Shown here: one piece after another, positions 49,199-60,100 of the stretch
Position numbering within the stretch: position 1 is the first letter of the stretch
Layout of the letters: each line of letters opens with the position of its first letter
Origin: JAOZHU01 sp964632845
GTDB taxonomy: Archaea; Thermoproteota; Bathyarchaeia; Bathyarchaeales; Bathycorpusculaceae
Direction: 5' to 3'
NCBI GenBank assembly: GCA_964632845.1
Contig: CAZWDU010000007.1
Span: 42,818-106,817, forward strand
DNA: 64,000 nucleotides
Notes under the pieces: model-generated
Told to the model about the DNA's origin: nothing
Seen by the model: only the letters and a program-made list of their open reading frames with translations
Databases searched by the model: none
Position numbers and translations under genes: made by a program

Positions 49199-50227
49199 TT
49201 ATGCTAATTGTTTAGTTGCTAACTTATGTCTAATGTCTAAGAGGTCCCTTAAAACTGCACTGGCAGTTTCCATACCGCCTGCACCCCTGCCAATCAACGT
49301 TTGCTCCCCTGCATACTCAGTACAGAAAGTCACCGCGTTCAAAACCCCGCTAACGCACAAGGGATTAGTTTTAGCTATTTCCGTTGGTTTCACAGTTGGC
49401 TTGTCCCCGTCTATTGCACCGATGAGCTTGACGGTGTTGCCCCTCTTTGAGGCGTCATCAAGCTCCTGCAAAGACACATCACGAATGCCCGTCCTGTCCA
49501 CGTCTTTCAAAGTAACCTTCCGGTTCATTATCCAGTTCGCCAAAATAACCACTTTACAGGCAGTATCAAACCCGTCAATATCCATAGACGGCTCCCTCTC
49601 AGCGTAACCAAGCTTCTGCGCGTTCGCAAGAGCCTCTTGGAAGGTTACGCGGTTCTGAGACATCTCCGTCAGAATATAGTTAGTTGTACCATTCAATATG
49701 CCCCGTATGGTAAGGATTCTGTCCCCAGCAAGGCATCTCTTGGCAAACTCCAGCATCGGAGTTCCACCGCCGACCGTGCCGCTGAAACGAAGATAAACAT
49801 TGTTGTACTCCGCTAACTCCGTAAGCGCAGGCATGGCTAAAGCTAAGGGTCCCTTGTTAGTGGTAACCACGTGCTTCCCAGTTTTGAACGCCTTAGTGAT
49901 ATGCGATAGAGCTGGCTCCGCGTTTTTGATGTTGACAGGCGTGACTTCAACAACCACTTCCGCCTCAACAGACTCGATAACCTCTAACGCCGAGATGCCT
50001 GGGCGACCAAAATCCTTGTCTGCGGATATTGGGTAACCCCGTTGCTTGATTGCTTCCAGTTTTTCAGGGCTTAAACCTCTGGGGTTGATAACTGCGCCGT
50101 CAATATCAGCTATAGCGACGATTTTCGGGTTGAACCCGTAGCCCTTTACTTTTTCAGCGTATTTGCGGGCGAGAATTGTGGTTACGCCCTTTCCGACTAC
50201 GCCATAGCCAACTAAAATAATTCTCAT
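49199..50227 (-). CDS. hom: Homoserine dehydrogenase
   Basis: A 342-residue enzyme without a C-terminal ACT domain: IILVGYGVVGKGVTTIL binds the dinucleotide, VVEVTPVNIKNAEPALSHI, TTNKGPLALAMP, and GTVGGGTPMLEFAKRCL. RGILNGTTNYILTEM and DIDGFDTACKVVILANW carry the catalytic Lys/Asp region. It reduces aspartate semialdehyde to homoserine. It begins seven bases after thrC. The short form fits archaea. Confidence 0.93.
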   Translation of the reverse strand: MRIILVGYGVVGKGVTTILARKYAEKVKGYGFNPKIVAIADIDGAVINPRGLSPEKLEAIKQRGYPISADKDFGRPGISALEVIESVEAEVVVEVTPVNIKNAEPALSHITKAFKTGKHVVTTNKGPLALAMPALTELAEYNNVYLRFSGTVGGGTPMLEFAKRCLAGDRILTIRGILNGTTNYILTEMSQNRVTFQEALANAQKLGYAEREPSMDIDGFDTACKVVILANWIMNRKVTLKDVDRTGIRDVSLQELDDASKRGNTVKLIGAIDGDKPTVKPTEIAKTNPLCVSGVLNAVTFCTEYAGEQTLIGRGAGGMETASAVLRDLLDIRHKLATKQLA

Positions 50228-50233
50228 TCAAGC

Positions 50234-51484
50234 TCACCGCTCCACGATTGCCATTTGCTGCTTCAGTTCCAGTGCCCGTTCAATTGCTGACATTTCAGCG
50301 TCAACCTCCACCGGCTTCTCACTCATCTTAACCGCCGTGTCAGGGTCTTTAAGCCCGTGTCCAGTGGTGACGCAAACCACGCGTTCATCCTTGCTGATGA
50401 CGCCGTTGTTAACGAGTTTAATTAAGCCTGCGATGGATGACGCGCTGGCTGGCTCCACGAAAATGCCTTCCACGCGCGCCAACAGCTTTTGCGCTGCAAG
50501 AATTTCGTCGTCAGTTACGGTTTCGGCTGTTCCGCCCGATTTGCGGATGGCGTTTACGGCTTTTTTCCAGCTGACGGGTGCGCCGATTCTTATGGCAGTG
50601 GCTACGGTTTCAGGTTTCTCCACGGGCACGATTTTCTCGCTGTTCGTCTTAATCGCCTGTGCTATAGGCGCTGAGCCTGCAGCTTGGATGCCTGTCATCT
50701 TCGGAAGTTTCTTGATGAAGCCGAGCTGGTGAAATTCGGTGAAGCCTTTCCATATGGCACTGATGTTTCCCGCGTTGCCCACTGGCACTATGACGCGGTC
50801 AGGCGGTTCGTTGTCCAGCTGGTCGCATATTTCGAAGCCCAGCGATTTCTGTCCTTCTATTCTGAACGGGTTAATAGAGTTCAACAAGTAAATGCTCGGG
50901 TGCTTCTCTGAAAGCTTCAACACCATGTCCAATGACTGGTCAAAGTTGCCGCGTACCTGAAGCACTTTGGCGCCGTAAATCATGGCTTGCGAAAGTTTCC
51001 CGTAGGCTATTTTGCCTGAGGGAATCAGCACGGTGCAGCGCATGCCTGCTTTTGCCGCGTAAGCCGCCAGCGAAGCAGAGGTGTTGCCTGTGGATGCGCA
51101 GATGACGTTTTTTGCGCCGAGTTCTGCAGCTTTGGAGACGCCGACGGTCATGCCTCGGTCTTTGAAGCTGCCTGTTGGGTTTTCGCCTTCGTTCTTCACG
51201 TAGAGCTGCAGCAGACCCAGCTGTTTGCCCAGTTTGTGGCACGAATGTAATCCTGTGCCGCCCTCATTCAAGGAAACTATTTTGCTTATGTCGCTAATAG
51301 GCATGAAGTCTTTGTAGCGCCAAACAGAAAGCGGCACGTTTCGCCATTCACTTTTCTCGAGTTTCCTACCTAATTCTTCAAAATCGTATTTGACTTCAAG
51401 GATATCTCCGCATTTCTTGCAAAAGTAAACAATCTCATCTATAGCGTATTTGCTTCCGCAGTTTATACATTCTTGGTGCGTCAT
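50234..51484 (-). CDS. thrC: Threonine synthase
   Basis: A protein of about 416 residues. ATG 51484 overlaps the thrB stop; the longer reading from 51547 would extend 21 codons into thrB. An N-terminal rubredoxin-like zinc knuckle (CINCGSKY, CKKCGD) precedes the PLP type II fold: NPTGSFKDRGMTVGVSKAAE with the PLP Lys, STGNTSASLAAYAAKAG, VPVGNAGNISAIW and FVEPASASSIAG. It converts O-phosphohomoserine to threonine. Confidence 0.94.
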   Translation of the reverse strand: MTHQECINCGSKYAIDEIVYFCKKCGDILEVKYDFEELGRKLEKSEWRNVPLSVWRYKDFMPISDISKIVSLNEGGTGLHSCHKLGKQLGLLQLYVKNEGENPTGSFKDRGMTVGVSKAAELGAKNVICASTGNTSASLAAYAAKAGMRCTVLIPSGKIAYGKLSQAMIYGAKVLQVRGNFDQSLDMVLKLSEKHPSIYLLNSINPFRIEGQKSLGFEICDQLDNEPPDRVIVPVGNAGNISAIWKGFTEFHQLGFIKKLPKMTGIQAAGSAPIAQAIKTNSEKIVPVEKPETVATAIRIGAPVSWKKAVNAIRKSGGTAETVTDDEILAAQKLLARVEGIFVEPASASSIAGLIKLVNNGVISKDERVVCVTTGHGLKDPDTAVKMSEKPVEVDAEMSAIERALELKQQMAIVER

Positions 51485-52431
51485 TATTCCATCTCCAGTA
51501 GGCAAACGCCCTTGCCAGCTCTCGTGGCGAAGGCAGTGGCGCTGCAACCAGCAGACTCGAACCCTGCTTTCATTGCGCCTGCAATCTTCAAAGCATCAGC
51601 CTTCGTCTTGTCGACTATGGCTATCATGGCGGGTCCAGCGCCGCTTACGGCGACACCGCACGCGCCCGCCTGTAAAGCGTTTTCTCTTACTTGCTGGTAA
51701 CCGGGAATTAAAAAAGCTCTCGCTGGCTCCGCAACTGCATCCAACATTGACTTGCCTATCAACTCCACATCGCCAGTTGCGAAACCGCTTGTAACAGCAG
51801 CGGCTTTTCCAACGTTATGAACCAGCTTGCTTATTGGCACTGTTTTAGGCACGACGGAACGAGCTTTTTTAGTTTTGTTAGCTGGCGTTGCCATGTGCGG
51901 GAAGGCTACGCACACCTCCATGTCTGGCGGAGACTTCAGATTAACTATCTCCAACGGCTTATAAGATTTGACTATCACGAAATCGCCGCATATGGCTGCT
52001 GAAACGTTATCCGCGTGTTCAGAACCAGCTGAGGCAACTTCGCCTTTTGCAGCACAACGAATCAGCTCAGCGTTGTCCAGTTTGAGGTTGAACATGCAGT
52101 TTAAGCCGTAAGCCACGCCTGCCGCTGAAGCTGCGCTGCTGCCTAAACCCACGCTTGGAAAAATTCTCCTTTCAACTTCTATTTTTACTCCTGCTTTCAA
52201 AGAGAACTCCTTTAGCATGTGGATTGCAACTAAGCCTGCGGGGCTTTTCTCTGGCGCGGTGGCGCTTGCTGCTGCCGAGAGCCCCAAAACAGCGATTTTG
52301 ACGCCTGCGGGAATAAGCTTTAACGTGATTTTGTCTGTTGGCTGTTCCAGGGCTAAGCCGAAAACGTCGAAGCCTGGACCTAGGTTAGCTGTTGTGGCGG
52401 GTGCTTTGACGGTTACTTGGCTTAGCGGCAT
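51484..52431 (-). CDS. thrB: Homoserine kinase
   Basis: A 315-residue GHMP kinase: VKAPATTANLGPGFDVFGLA at the start, then RRIFPSVGLGSSAASAAGVAYG as the ATP-binding loop and AGACGVAVSGAGPAMIAIV as the third GHMP motif. It phosphorylates homoserine for thrC. The thrC ATG overlaps its stop. An AT-rich ATATTAATAA box near 52475 could be the operon promoter. It follows the ACT-domain regulator-like gene by 121 bp. Confidence 0.93.
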   Translation of the reverse strand: MPLSQVTVKAPATTANLGPGFDVFGLALEQPTDKITLKLIPAGVKIAVLGLSAAASATAPEKSPAGLVAIHMLKEFSLKAGVKIEVERRIFPSVGLGSSAASAAGVAYGLNCMFNLKLDNAELIRCAAKGEVASAGSEHADNVSAAICGDFVIVKSYKPLEIVNLKSPPDMEVCVAFPHMATPANKTKKARSVVPKTVPISKLVHNVGKAAAVTSGFATGDVELIGKSMLDAVAEPARAFLIPGYQQVRENALQAGACGVAVSGAGPAMIAIVDKTKADALKIAGAMKAGFESAGCSATAFATRAGKGVCLLEME

Positions 52432-52552
52432 AATTCCATCTCTGAATCAGCAGTCAGTATGAAGCTGCAATTATTAATATTGTTGCTTCGCAAGTTCAGC
52501 TCTAAGCAAGCCATTTTGAACGCTTTTTTCCCTTTTTTTGCTGGAGGTGCGG

Positions 52553-53131
52553 TTAGCCTACCATGTTGGACAGTACCTCGTAGGCTTTCAAGCTGTCTTT
52601 TTTCTCTACTACGATTATTGTTTCTGTCCAGCATGAGATGAACTCGATGATGTTTATGTTCTGCTCCGCCAGCAGCGTTGTCAGGAAAGCCACAACTCCT
52701 GGCGTTGCTTCTAAATCTTCAGGCGAGTGGATAACAGCCATTGTGCAGTTGTCATGTTTAACTAACGCGCTGATTCTTTCAGGTAAGTCGCTTCGGTCCA
52801 TCAGGTAAACGAATTTGCCCAGTAAGTCCACTTTCATGCCGTTTTTCGCGTCTGTTTCCCTGTTTGTTATCATAACAGATTTTCTGTCGTAAACGGCTAC
52901 GCTGCTGCGTTTCAGAAGCTGCAGCACTTTTTCTTCCCGTTTTTGCTTTCGCCGTTGCAATTCTTCTGCGAAACGGCGCAGAGCGGCTTTTATGGCGCTT
53001 GTGTTGTCAATTTTCAGTTCTTCTTGGATTTGCCGTGATAACTCGCTGAGATTAACTATTCCCTTTTCCAATGCCTCAAGCAGGTACGGTTTGTTCCGTA
53101 AGTGACTTCTTACGGTTCGAGCTATTGTCAT
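52553..53131 (-). CDS. ACT-domain protein with N-terminal HTH-like helices
   Basis: A protein of about 192 residues. An N-terminal helical region MTIARTVRSHLRNKPYLLEA with INVSEL-like VNLSELSRQIQEEL and a basic coiled stretch resemble a winged-helix DNA-binding unit. A linker leads to a C-terminal ACT-like domain (GKFVYLMDRSDLPERISAL, GVVAFLTTLLAEQNINIIEF). ATG 53131 is preferred to 53158. Its place upstream of the threonine operon and divergent from argG suggests an amino-acid-responsive regulator, but binding is not shown. Confidence 0.7.
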   Translation of the reverse strand: MTIARTVRSHLRNKPYLLEALEKGIVNLSELSRQIQEELKIDNTSAIKAALRRFAEELQRRKQKREEKVLQLLKRSSVAVYDRKSVMITNRETDAKNGMKVDLLGKFVYLMDRSDLPERISALVKHDNCTMAVIHSPEDLEATPGVVAFLTTLLAEQNINIIEFISCWTETIIVVEKKDSLKAYEVLSNMVG

Positions 53132-53170
53132 GATGCACACGTGTATCAGTTGAGACATTTAAAGCTTATC

Positions 53171-53199
53171 ATGTTACAAAAATGTCGCAAAGTTTAAAA
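53171..53199 (+). promoter_or_regulatory. argG promoter/operator element shared with lysW
   Basis: The element runs ATGTTACAAAAATGTCGCAA, then AGTTTAAAA, matching the lysW element at 26 of 29 bases. The left part is a pseudo-palindrome suitable for an Lrp-type dimer and the right part is the TATA box, so protein binding would compete with transcription initiation. It ends 40 bp before ATG 53240. Confidence 0.65.
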
Positions 53200-53239
53200 A
53201 CACTGCCCCTGAGGTAAGGGGAATAATTCAGTTTAGAAA

Positions 53240-54478
53240 ATGGGGGAGCAGACAGTAACCGAAAAAATAGTCCTCGCATACTCAGGCGGACTCGACACGT
53301 CCGTGCTCATCAAGTGGCTGCAAGAAAAATACAACGCAGAAGTCATAACCGTAACCGTTAACGTCGGTCAACAGGAAGACCTGAAAGAAGCAGAGGAAAA
53401 AGCGAAAAAACTAGGCGTCTTAAAACACTACTCCATTGACGCTAAAGAAGAATTCGCTGCTGACTACATTTTTCCAGCCATAAAAGCTAACGCCCTCTAC
53501 GAAGGCAAATACCCGATAAGCACAAGTCTCTCGCGACCCCTTATAGCCGCGAAAATGGTGGAAATCGCGGAGAAAAACGGCGCCACCGGCTTAGCGCACG
53601 GCTGCACCGGCAAAGGCAACGACCAAGTGCGCTTCGACATCAGCCTCGGTGCTTTAGCGCCTGACCTTAAAATAATCGCGCCAGTCCGAGAGTGGGGCAT
53701 GACCCGAGACGAAGAAATAGCTTACGCAAAGGCAAAGGGGATTCCAGTTTCTACCGCAGCCAAAAAGTACAGCATAGACCAAAGCGTCTGGGGTAGATCT
53801 ATCGAATGCGGTGTACTAGAAGACGCGGCTCAGGAACCTCCGGAAGACGCTTTCGAATGGACAGTAGCGCCTGAAAAAGCGCCGAACAAGCCTGAATACG
53901 TGACCATCAAGTTTGAAGCAGGCGTTCCCGTTGCCGTAAACGGCAAAGCAATGAAACCGCTTGCCCTCATCGAAATGTTAAACGAAACAGCGGGAAAACA
54001 CGGGGTTGGCCGCATAGACCACATCGAAGACCGCTTAGTTGGCATTAAGTCTAGAGAGAATTACGAGTGCCCAGCCGCTACCGTTCTGCTCGAAGCACAT
54101 AAGGACTTGGAGAAAATGGTGCTCACGCGGCACGAAGTGCTGTTCAAGCAGCAGATCGACGCAGAATGGACTTTTCTGGCTTATGCAGGCTTATGGATGG
54201 ACCCGCTGCGGGATGCCCTTGAAGCGTTCATAAACAAGACGCAGGAAAACGTTTGCGGTGAAGTGCGGGTTAAACTCTACAAGGGCGGGCTTCAAGTGGT
54301 TGGGCGTTCCTCGCCGATGTCGCTTTATGACCAGAACTTGGTGAACTACAACATTAAAACTTCTTTCAACCAAGCCTACTCTAAAGGCTTCATTGAGCTG
54401 TGGGGCTTGCAGACTCGGATGTCTAACGTGTTGAAGCGGAAAGCCAAGAAGCAAAAAACAGCTGGAGGCAGCAAGTAA
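53240..54478 (+). CDS. argG: Argininosuccinate synthase
   Basis: A 412-residue enzyme: LAYSGGLDTSVLIKWLQEKY is the PP-loop ATP site, HGCTGKGNDQVRFDI, and SIDQSVWGRSIECGVLED with substrate-binding residues. GVGRIDHIEDRLVGIKSRE and EAHKDLEKMVLTR also match. It condenses citrulline and aspartate with ATP. It is first in the argG-argH-carA-carB operon. Confidence 0.95.
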   Translation: MGEQTVTEKIVLAYSGGLDTSVLIKWLQEKYNAEVITVTVNVGQQEDLKEAEEKAKKLGVLKHYSIDAKEEFAADYIFPAIKANALYEGKYPISTSLSRPLIAAKMVEIAEKNGATGLAHGCTGKGNDQVRFDISLGALAPDLKIIAPVREWGMTRDEEIAYAKAKGIPVSTAAKKYSIDQSVWGRSIECGVLEDAAQEPPEDAFEWTVAPEKAPNKPEYVTIKFEAGVPVAVNGKAMKPLALIEMLNETAGKHGVGRIDHIEDRLVGIKSRENYECPAATVLLEAHKDLEKMVLTRHEVLFKQQIDAEWTFLAYAGLWMDPLRDALEAFINKTQENVCGEVRVKLYKGGLQVVGRSSPMSLYDQNLVNYNIKTSFNQAYSKGFIELWGLQTRMSNVLKRKAKKQKTAGGSK

Positions 54479-54524
54479 ACTTTAACCAGTTGCGCTTAAG
54501 ATAGACTGTTGGGGTGAACGTGCA

Positions 54525-56045
54525 ATGTCAAAGATACTGCATGGCGGAAGAATAGGTTCACTGCGAAAAGATGTTGCCCAGTTCACTTCATCAATAAAAG
54601 ACGACGTTAAACTCGCCAAAGCCGTAGTTGACATCAACAAAGCACACGTGGTAATGCTGACGGAACAGAAAATCATCACGCAAGCCGACGGCGCCAAACT
54701 CCTCGCAGCCCTCACCAAACATGCCCATTTGAAGTTAGACGCTGCTTCTGAAGACGTGCACATGGCAGTAGAAGAAGCCGTGCTTAAGGAAGTAGAGTGG
54801 GAAACAGGCGGAAACCTGCACATCGCCAAAAGCCGAAACGACCAAGTCGCCACAGCCATCCGTATGACACTGAGACAAAACCTGCTAACCCTGATGGCTT
54901 CCGTAGTGCAAATGCAGGAAAGCATAGCGGAAACAGCCGAAGCGAACATGGAAACCGTTATCCTAGCGTACACTCATCTGCAGGCAGCGCAGCCAGTAAC
55001 CTTCGCGCATTATCTCCTCTCGCACTTTGACGCGTTAGAACGAGACTTGCAGAGATTGCAGGAAGCTTACGCGAGAGTAAACCTTTCACCAATGGGCGCA
55101 GGAGCTTTAGCCACAACAAGCTTCCCAATAAACCGCGAACGCGTTGCTGAGCTTTTAGGCTTCAACGGCATAGTGGAAAACTCAATTGACGCCGTGGGCA
55201 GCCGAGACTTCATCCTTGAAACCACCGCAACGCTCACGCTTATCGCCGTGAACCTGAGCCGATTAGCTGAGGACTGGATTGTTTGGAGTTCCCCAGACTT
55301 CGGCGTGATAGAGCTTCCAGACGAATTTGCGTCCACCAGTAGCATTATGCCGCAAAAGAAGAATCCTGAAGTGCTGGAAGTTATCCGCGCAAGAGCCAGC
55401 CATGTGCTGGGCGACTTTGTAGCTGCTGCCGCGGCTTTGAAGAGTTTGCCGTCCACTTATAACCTTGACTTCCAAGAAATCACGCCTAAACTATGGGCAA
55501 CCATCGAAAACGTTAATGCTGCTTTAGGCATGCTCGCCGAGCTAATTCCCAACGTGAAAGTAACCGCGGACGTTTCCAGCAAAGCCTTAGCGAGCTTTGC
55601 GGCGGCAACCGAATTAGCCAACATGCTGGTGCGGAAATACAATGTTCCTTTCAGGTCAGCCCACAAAATAGTCGGCACACTAGTCAAGCAACTCACAGAA
55701 TCCAAGCAGACTTTCCTCGATGCCACGCCTGAACTGCTTCAGCAAATCGCTCAAGACGTTGTCGGCATAAAACTTGCCGTTACCGCAGCAGACATCACCG
55801 AATCAATTGACCCATTCAAGATAGTTGAAACGTACACTGTCACGGGCGGGCCAGCACCAACCACAGTTAAAAAAGCATTAACCGCTCGGAAAAAACGCTT
55901 GGTTCTCGCCGAAGCTAGCGTGTCCAAGCTAAAACAGAGCCTTGATGAAGCAGAAAATAAGTTGGAATCAACAGTCAAAGCATATTCCAACATGAGTTCC
56001 CATGAAAACACAACCTTTAAAAATTCCAAATTGCAGGTAGAATAG
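54525..56045 (+). CDS. argH: Argininosuccinate lyase
   Basis: A 506-residue fumarase-superfamily enzyme, somewhat longer than the usual 460-480. DVHMAVEEAVLKE, TGGNLHIAKSRNDQVATAIR, THLQAAQPVTFAHYLLSH and the catalytic loop TSSIMPQKKNPE are present. The C-terminal 40 residues (about 465-506, VSKLKQSLDEAENKLEST onward) form a coiled-coil extension absent from most homologues. It splits argininosuccinate to arginine and fumarate. It begins 46 bp after argG. Confidence 0.94.
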   Translation: MSKILHGGRIGSLRKDVAQFTSSIKDDVKLAKAVVDINKAHVVMLTEQKIITQADGAKLLAALTKHAHLKLDAASEDVHMAVEEAVLKEVEWETGGNLHIAKSRNDQVATAIRMTLRQNLLTLMASVVQMQESIAETAEANMETVILAYTHLQAAQPVTFAHYLLSHFDALERDLQRLQEAYARVNLSPMGAGALATTSFPINRERVAELLGFNGIVENSIDAVGSRDFILETTATLTLIAVNLSRLAEDWIVWSSPDFGVIELPDEFASTSSIMPQKKNPEVLEVIRARASHVLGDFVAAAAALKSLPSTYNLDFQEITPKLWATIENVNAALGMLAELIPNVKVTADVSSKALASFAAATELANMLVRKYNVPFRSAHKIVGTLVKQLTESKQTFLDATPELLQQIAQDVVGIKLAVTAADITESIDPFKIVETYTVTGGPAPTTVKKALTARKKRLVLAEASVSKLKQSLDEAENKLESTVKAYSNMSSHENTTFKNSKLQVE

Positions 56046-56049
56046 GGCA

Positions 56050-57192
56050 TTGGCCACACCACATAGCTCCAGCAAAAACAAAAAAGCGGTTTTAGTTTTA
56101 GAAGACGGCACCCTCTTCACCGGTCACGGTTTTGGAGCCACACAAAAAACCACAGGCGAAGTAGTTTTCTCCACTTCCATGGTCGGCTACCCCGAAGCCC
56201 TCACCGACCCATCATACAAAGGACAAATTCTAACCTTAACTTATCCTCTCGTGGGCAATTATGGCGTTCCACCCTACGACCTCAATCTGGGACTTCCCCT
56301 TTATTTTGAGTCAGAACGCATCCAAGTGCAAGGGCTAGTTATCCACGAGTTATGCGAAGAACCCTTTCATTGGGCGTCAACAAGAACCTTGGACAAGTGG
56401 CTGGCAGACGAAGGCATCCCCGGCATATGCGGCGTCGACACGAGACGCCTCACCAAGAAGCTCAGAATCCACGGCGTCATGCTGGGCATCCTGCGCGTAT
56501 TCGAAGCAGGCGAAGAACCAAACGTTGACAGCCTTTTACAGGAAGCCAAGAACATTCCTGACCCGAACCTGACAGATTTAGTCAAGCAAGTAACCGTGAA
56601 AGACCCCGTGCATTACAATGTTGAAGGCGACAGCACAGTTGTTTTGATTGACACAGGCGTTAAGAACAGCATTATTCGGAATTTTCTGAAACGCGGCATC
56701 AGCGTTGTACGAGTGCCTTACGATTTTTCAGCCAAAGAAATCTTAGAGTACAAGCCCCACGGCGTCGTCATAAGCAATGGTCCAGGCGACCCGAAAAAAT
56801 GCGCGGACACCATAGCTTGCGTGAAAGAGCTTGTGGAAAAAGTTCCCGTAATGGGAATTTGCTTGGGCAACCAGATACTGTCGCTTGCCATGGGCGGAGA
56901 CACTTACAAGATGAAGTTTGGGCATCGCTCCCAAAACCAGCCTGCGTTGGATTTGAAGACAAACCGCTGTTACATCACCACGCAGAATCACGGTTACGCA
57001 ATTGACGAGAAATGCCTTGAAAAATCGCCGCTGGAATGCTGGTTCTTGAACGCTAATGACAAAACCGTGGAAGGCGTCAAACACAGGAGTAAACCCGTTT
57101 TCGCAGTGCAGTGGCATCCTGAAGCTTCACCAGGACCATACGACACCGAGTTTCTCTTCGATACATTCGCAAAGCTGATGGAGGGTGCATAG
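56050..57192 (+). CDS. carA: Carbamoyl-phosphate synthase small subunit
   Basis: A 380-residue glutaminase subunit: VLEDGTLFTGHGFGATQKTT, FSTSMVGYPEALTDPSYKGQ, GICGVDTRRLTKKLR, GICLGNQ with the catalytic Cys, and QWHPEASPGPYDTEFLF with the His/Glu of the triad. It supplies ammonia to CarB. Start TTG 56050, four bases after argH; the carB ATG follows two bases after its stop. Confidence 0.95.
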   Translation: MATPHSSSKNKKAVLVLEDGTLFTGHGFGATQKTTGEVVFSTSMVGYPEALTDPSYKGQILTLTYPLVGNYGVPPYDLNLGLPLYFESERIQVQGLVIHELCEEPFHWASTRTLDKWLADEGIPGICGVDTRRLTKKLRIHGVMLGILRVFEAGEEPNVDSLLQEAKNIPDPNLTDLVKQVTVKDPVHYNVEGDSTVVLIDTGVKNSIIRNFLKRGISVVRVPYDFSAKEILEYKPHGVVISNGPGDPKKCADTIACVKELVEKVPVMGICLGNQILSLAMGGDTYKMKFGHRSQNQPALDLKTNRCYITTQNHGYAIDEKCLEKSPLECWFLNANDKTVEGVKHRSKPVFAVQWHPEASPGPYDTEFLFDTFAKLMEGA

Positions 57193-57194
57193 GC

Positions 57195-60100
57195 ATGCCG
57201 AAGCTTGATTGGATACGCAAGGTACTAGTGCTGGGCAGCGGTGCCATAAAAATTGGGGAAGCAGCCGAGTTTGATTATTCTGGAAGCCAATGCCTCAAAG
57301 CCTTGAAGGAAGAAGGCATTGAAACCGTTCTCATAAACCCGAACATAGCTACCATTCAAACTGACCCGCGGTTGTCGGGGAAAGTGTACTTGCTTCCAGT
57401 GACGCCTGAGTACGTGGAAAAAGTGATTGAAAAAGAAAGACCTGACGGCATCCTGCTAAGTTTCGGAGGGCAAACGGCGCTAAACTGCGGCGTTGAACTT
57501 GCAAAGAAGGGTGTTTACGAAAAATATGGCGTAAAAGTGTTGGGGACGCCTGTTGAGGCAATAGAGGATACGGGTAACCGTGAACGGTTTAGGCAGGCGA
57601 TGATTAAGGCAGGTGTTCCGCCGTTGCGGAGCAAGTCTGCTACAACGGTGCGGGAAGCTCTTGATGTCGCGAACGAAATTGGTTACCCCGTCATCGTTCG
57701 AGTTGCGTACACTCTCGGCGGTAGAGGTGCAGGTGTAGCTCATAATGCGTGGGAGTTAAGAGAAATAGCTACACGTGGTTTGGCTCAGAGCCGCATCACC
57801 CAAGTGCTTGTGGAGGAGTATGTGGGTCACTGGAAGGAAGTTGAGTATGAAGTTATGCGTGATTACGCGGATAACTGCTTGACCGTCTGCAACATGGAAA
57901 ACTTCGACCCAATGGGTGTGCATACAGGTGACTCGATTGTGGTGGCACCTTCGCAGACGATGTCCAACCGCGAATATCACTTGATTAGGTCTGCGTCAAT
58001 AGCTGCCATACGAAGCTTAGGCATAGTCGGCGAATGCAATATTCAGTGGGCTTTGCATCCGACTTCAGAGGAGTTCCGCGTTATAGAAGTTAATTCGCGT
58101 ATGTCGAGAAGTTCGGCGCTGGCAAGCAAGGTTACTGGGTACCCGTTGGCGTATATAGCTACGAAATTATCGATTGGTTATACGCTTCCAGAGTTGATCA
58201 ATAAGGTTACTGAGGTTACTACTGCTTGTTTTGAGCCAGCTTTGGATTATATCACGGTTAAGATTCCACGTTGGGATTTGCAGAAGTTCAAGAATGCAGA
58301 TCGCCATATTGGTCCTCAGATGCGTTCTGTGGGCGAGGTAATGTCGATTGGTCGCTGCTTTGAGGAAGCATTGCAGAAAGCAGTGCGAATGTTGGACACG
58401 GACAAGGTGGGACTTGTTTGTAACCCAGAAGATTCAGAAGTGGAGTCAGTGGAGAAAGTTAAGGATGTGGTGGCGAATCCGACTGATGAGCGGCTTTTCA
58501 AGATAGTTAAAGCCTTGAAGATGGGTGTTTCGGTTGAGGAGATTTACCAACTGAGCGGTGTTGACCCGTTTTTCCTGCATAAAATCCAGAACATCATTAG
58601 CATGGAAGAGAAGCTGCGGGCGTTGCAGTTCAAAGACAGCACGGCACCAGAGGTCATTCGTGAAGCAAAACGTATTGGCTTTTCTGATGAGCAAATAGCC
58701 GCGTGCGCAGGCGTCAAAGAGGTTGAGGTGCGGCAGTTTAGGAAAACCGCAGGCATAGTTCCAGCCGTAAAGCAGATAGATACGCTTGCGGCTGAGTGGC
58801 CAGCTAAAACCAACTACCTTTACTTGACTTACGGTGGCGACGAAGATGACGTAGACTTGAGCGGTGACAAAAGTAAGGTTATGGTTTTGGGCGCTGGCGT
58901 TTTCAGGATAGGCTCAAGTGTTGAGTTTGACTGGTGCGGAGTCAACACGATTTGGGCTTTGAAGAAAAACGGTGTTCAGGAAGCGATAATGGTTAATTAT
59001 AATCCTGAGACTGTTTCAACGGATTATGACGTTTCGGACAAGTTGTATTTTGAAGAGTTATCCACTGAGAGAATTTTGGATATTTATGAGAAAGAGAATC
59101 CGTTGGGTGTCATAGCCAGTGTTGGCGGTCAGATTCCGAATAATTTGGCTATGAAATTGGCAACTGCTGGCGTGAAGTTGCTTGGCACAGCAGCGGAAGA
59201 CATAGATGTGGCTGAGGACAGGTCAAAGTTCAGCGCATTGCTGGATCAGCTTGGGGTTCCGCAGCCGGAATGGAGCAAGCTTACTTCGATAAGTGCTGCG
59301 AAACGGTTTGCGGAGAAAATTGGTTATCCTGTTATTGTGCGTCCAAGTTATGTTCTGTCTGGTTCTGCGATGCGTGTGGCTTATAATGAGACGATGCTGG
59401 AGAATTTTCTCAAGTTGGCGGCGAAGGTTTCTCGTGATCAGCCAGTGGTGATTTCCAAGTTTGTGGATAAGGCGAAGGAAGTTGAGGTGGACGGGGTTTC
59501 TGACGGCGAAACCTGCGTGATTGGTTCTATAATGGAGCATGTGGAGAACGCTGGGGTTCACAGTGGCGACGCTACGATGAGTATTCCGCCTCAAACGCTT
59601 TCGGTCGATGTTCAGAAGAAGATTGAGGATTGCACGCAGAGAATTGTTAGTGCCCTGAAAATTAAGGGTCCATATAACATCCAGTATCTTGTGAAGGACG
59701 GCGTGGTCCACGTTATTGAGTGTAACTTGCGGGCTTCGCGGTCTATGCCGTTTGTAAGCAAGACTCGCGGTTTGAACCTTATTGAGCTGGCTACGTTGGC
59801 GATGCTGGGCAAAAAATTCAAGGAGTTGCAAACGTGTGGTTTGCCGCCTATTGGACACGTTGGCGTTAAAGTGCCGCAGTTCAGCTTCATGCGTTTAAGC
59901 GGCGCAGACCCAGTGTTAGGCGTTGAAATGCTCAGCACAGGTGAAGTGGCGTGTTTGGGCGAGAATTTCGCTGATGCTTTCTCGAAGGCGTTGCAGTCTG
60001 CGGAGTTCAGGATTCCACCTCATGGCGGTTCAGTGCTCATAACTATTGGTGGTGAAGAGCCTAAGAGGAGAGCTGTGCCTTTGGCGAAGGCTTTTGAGGA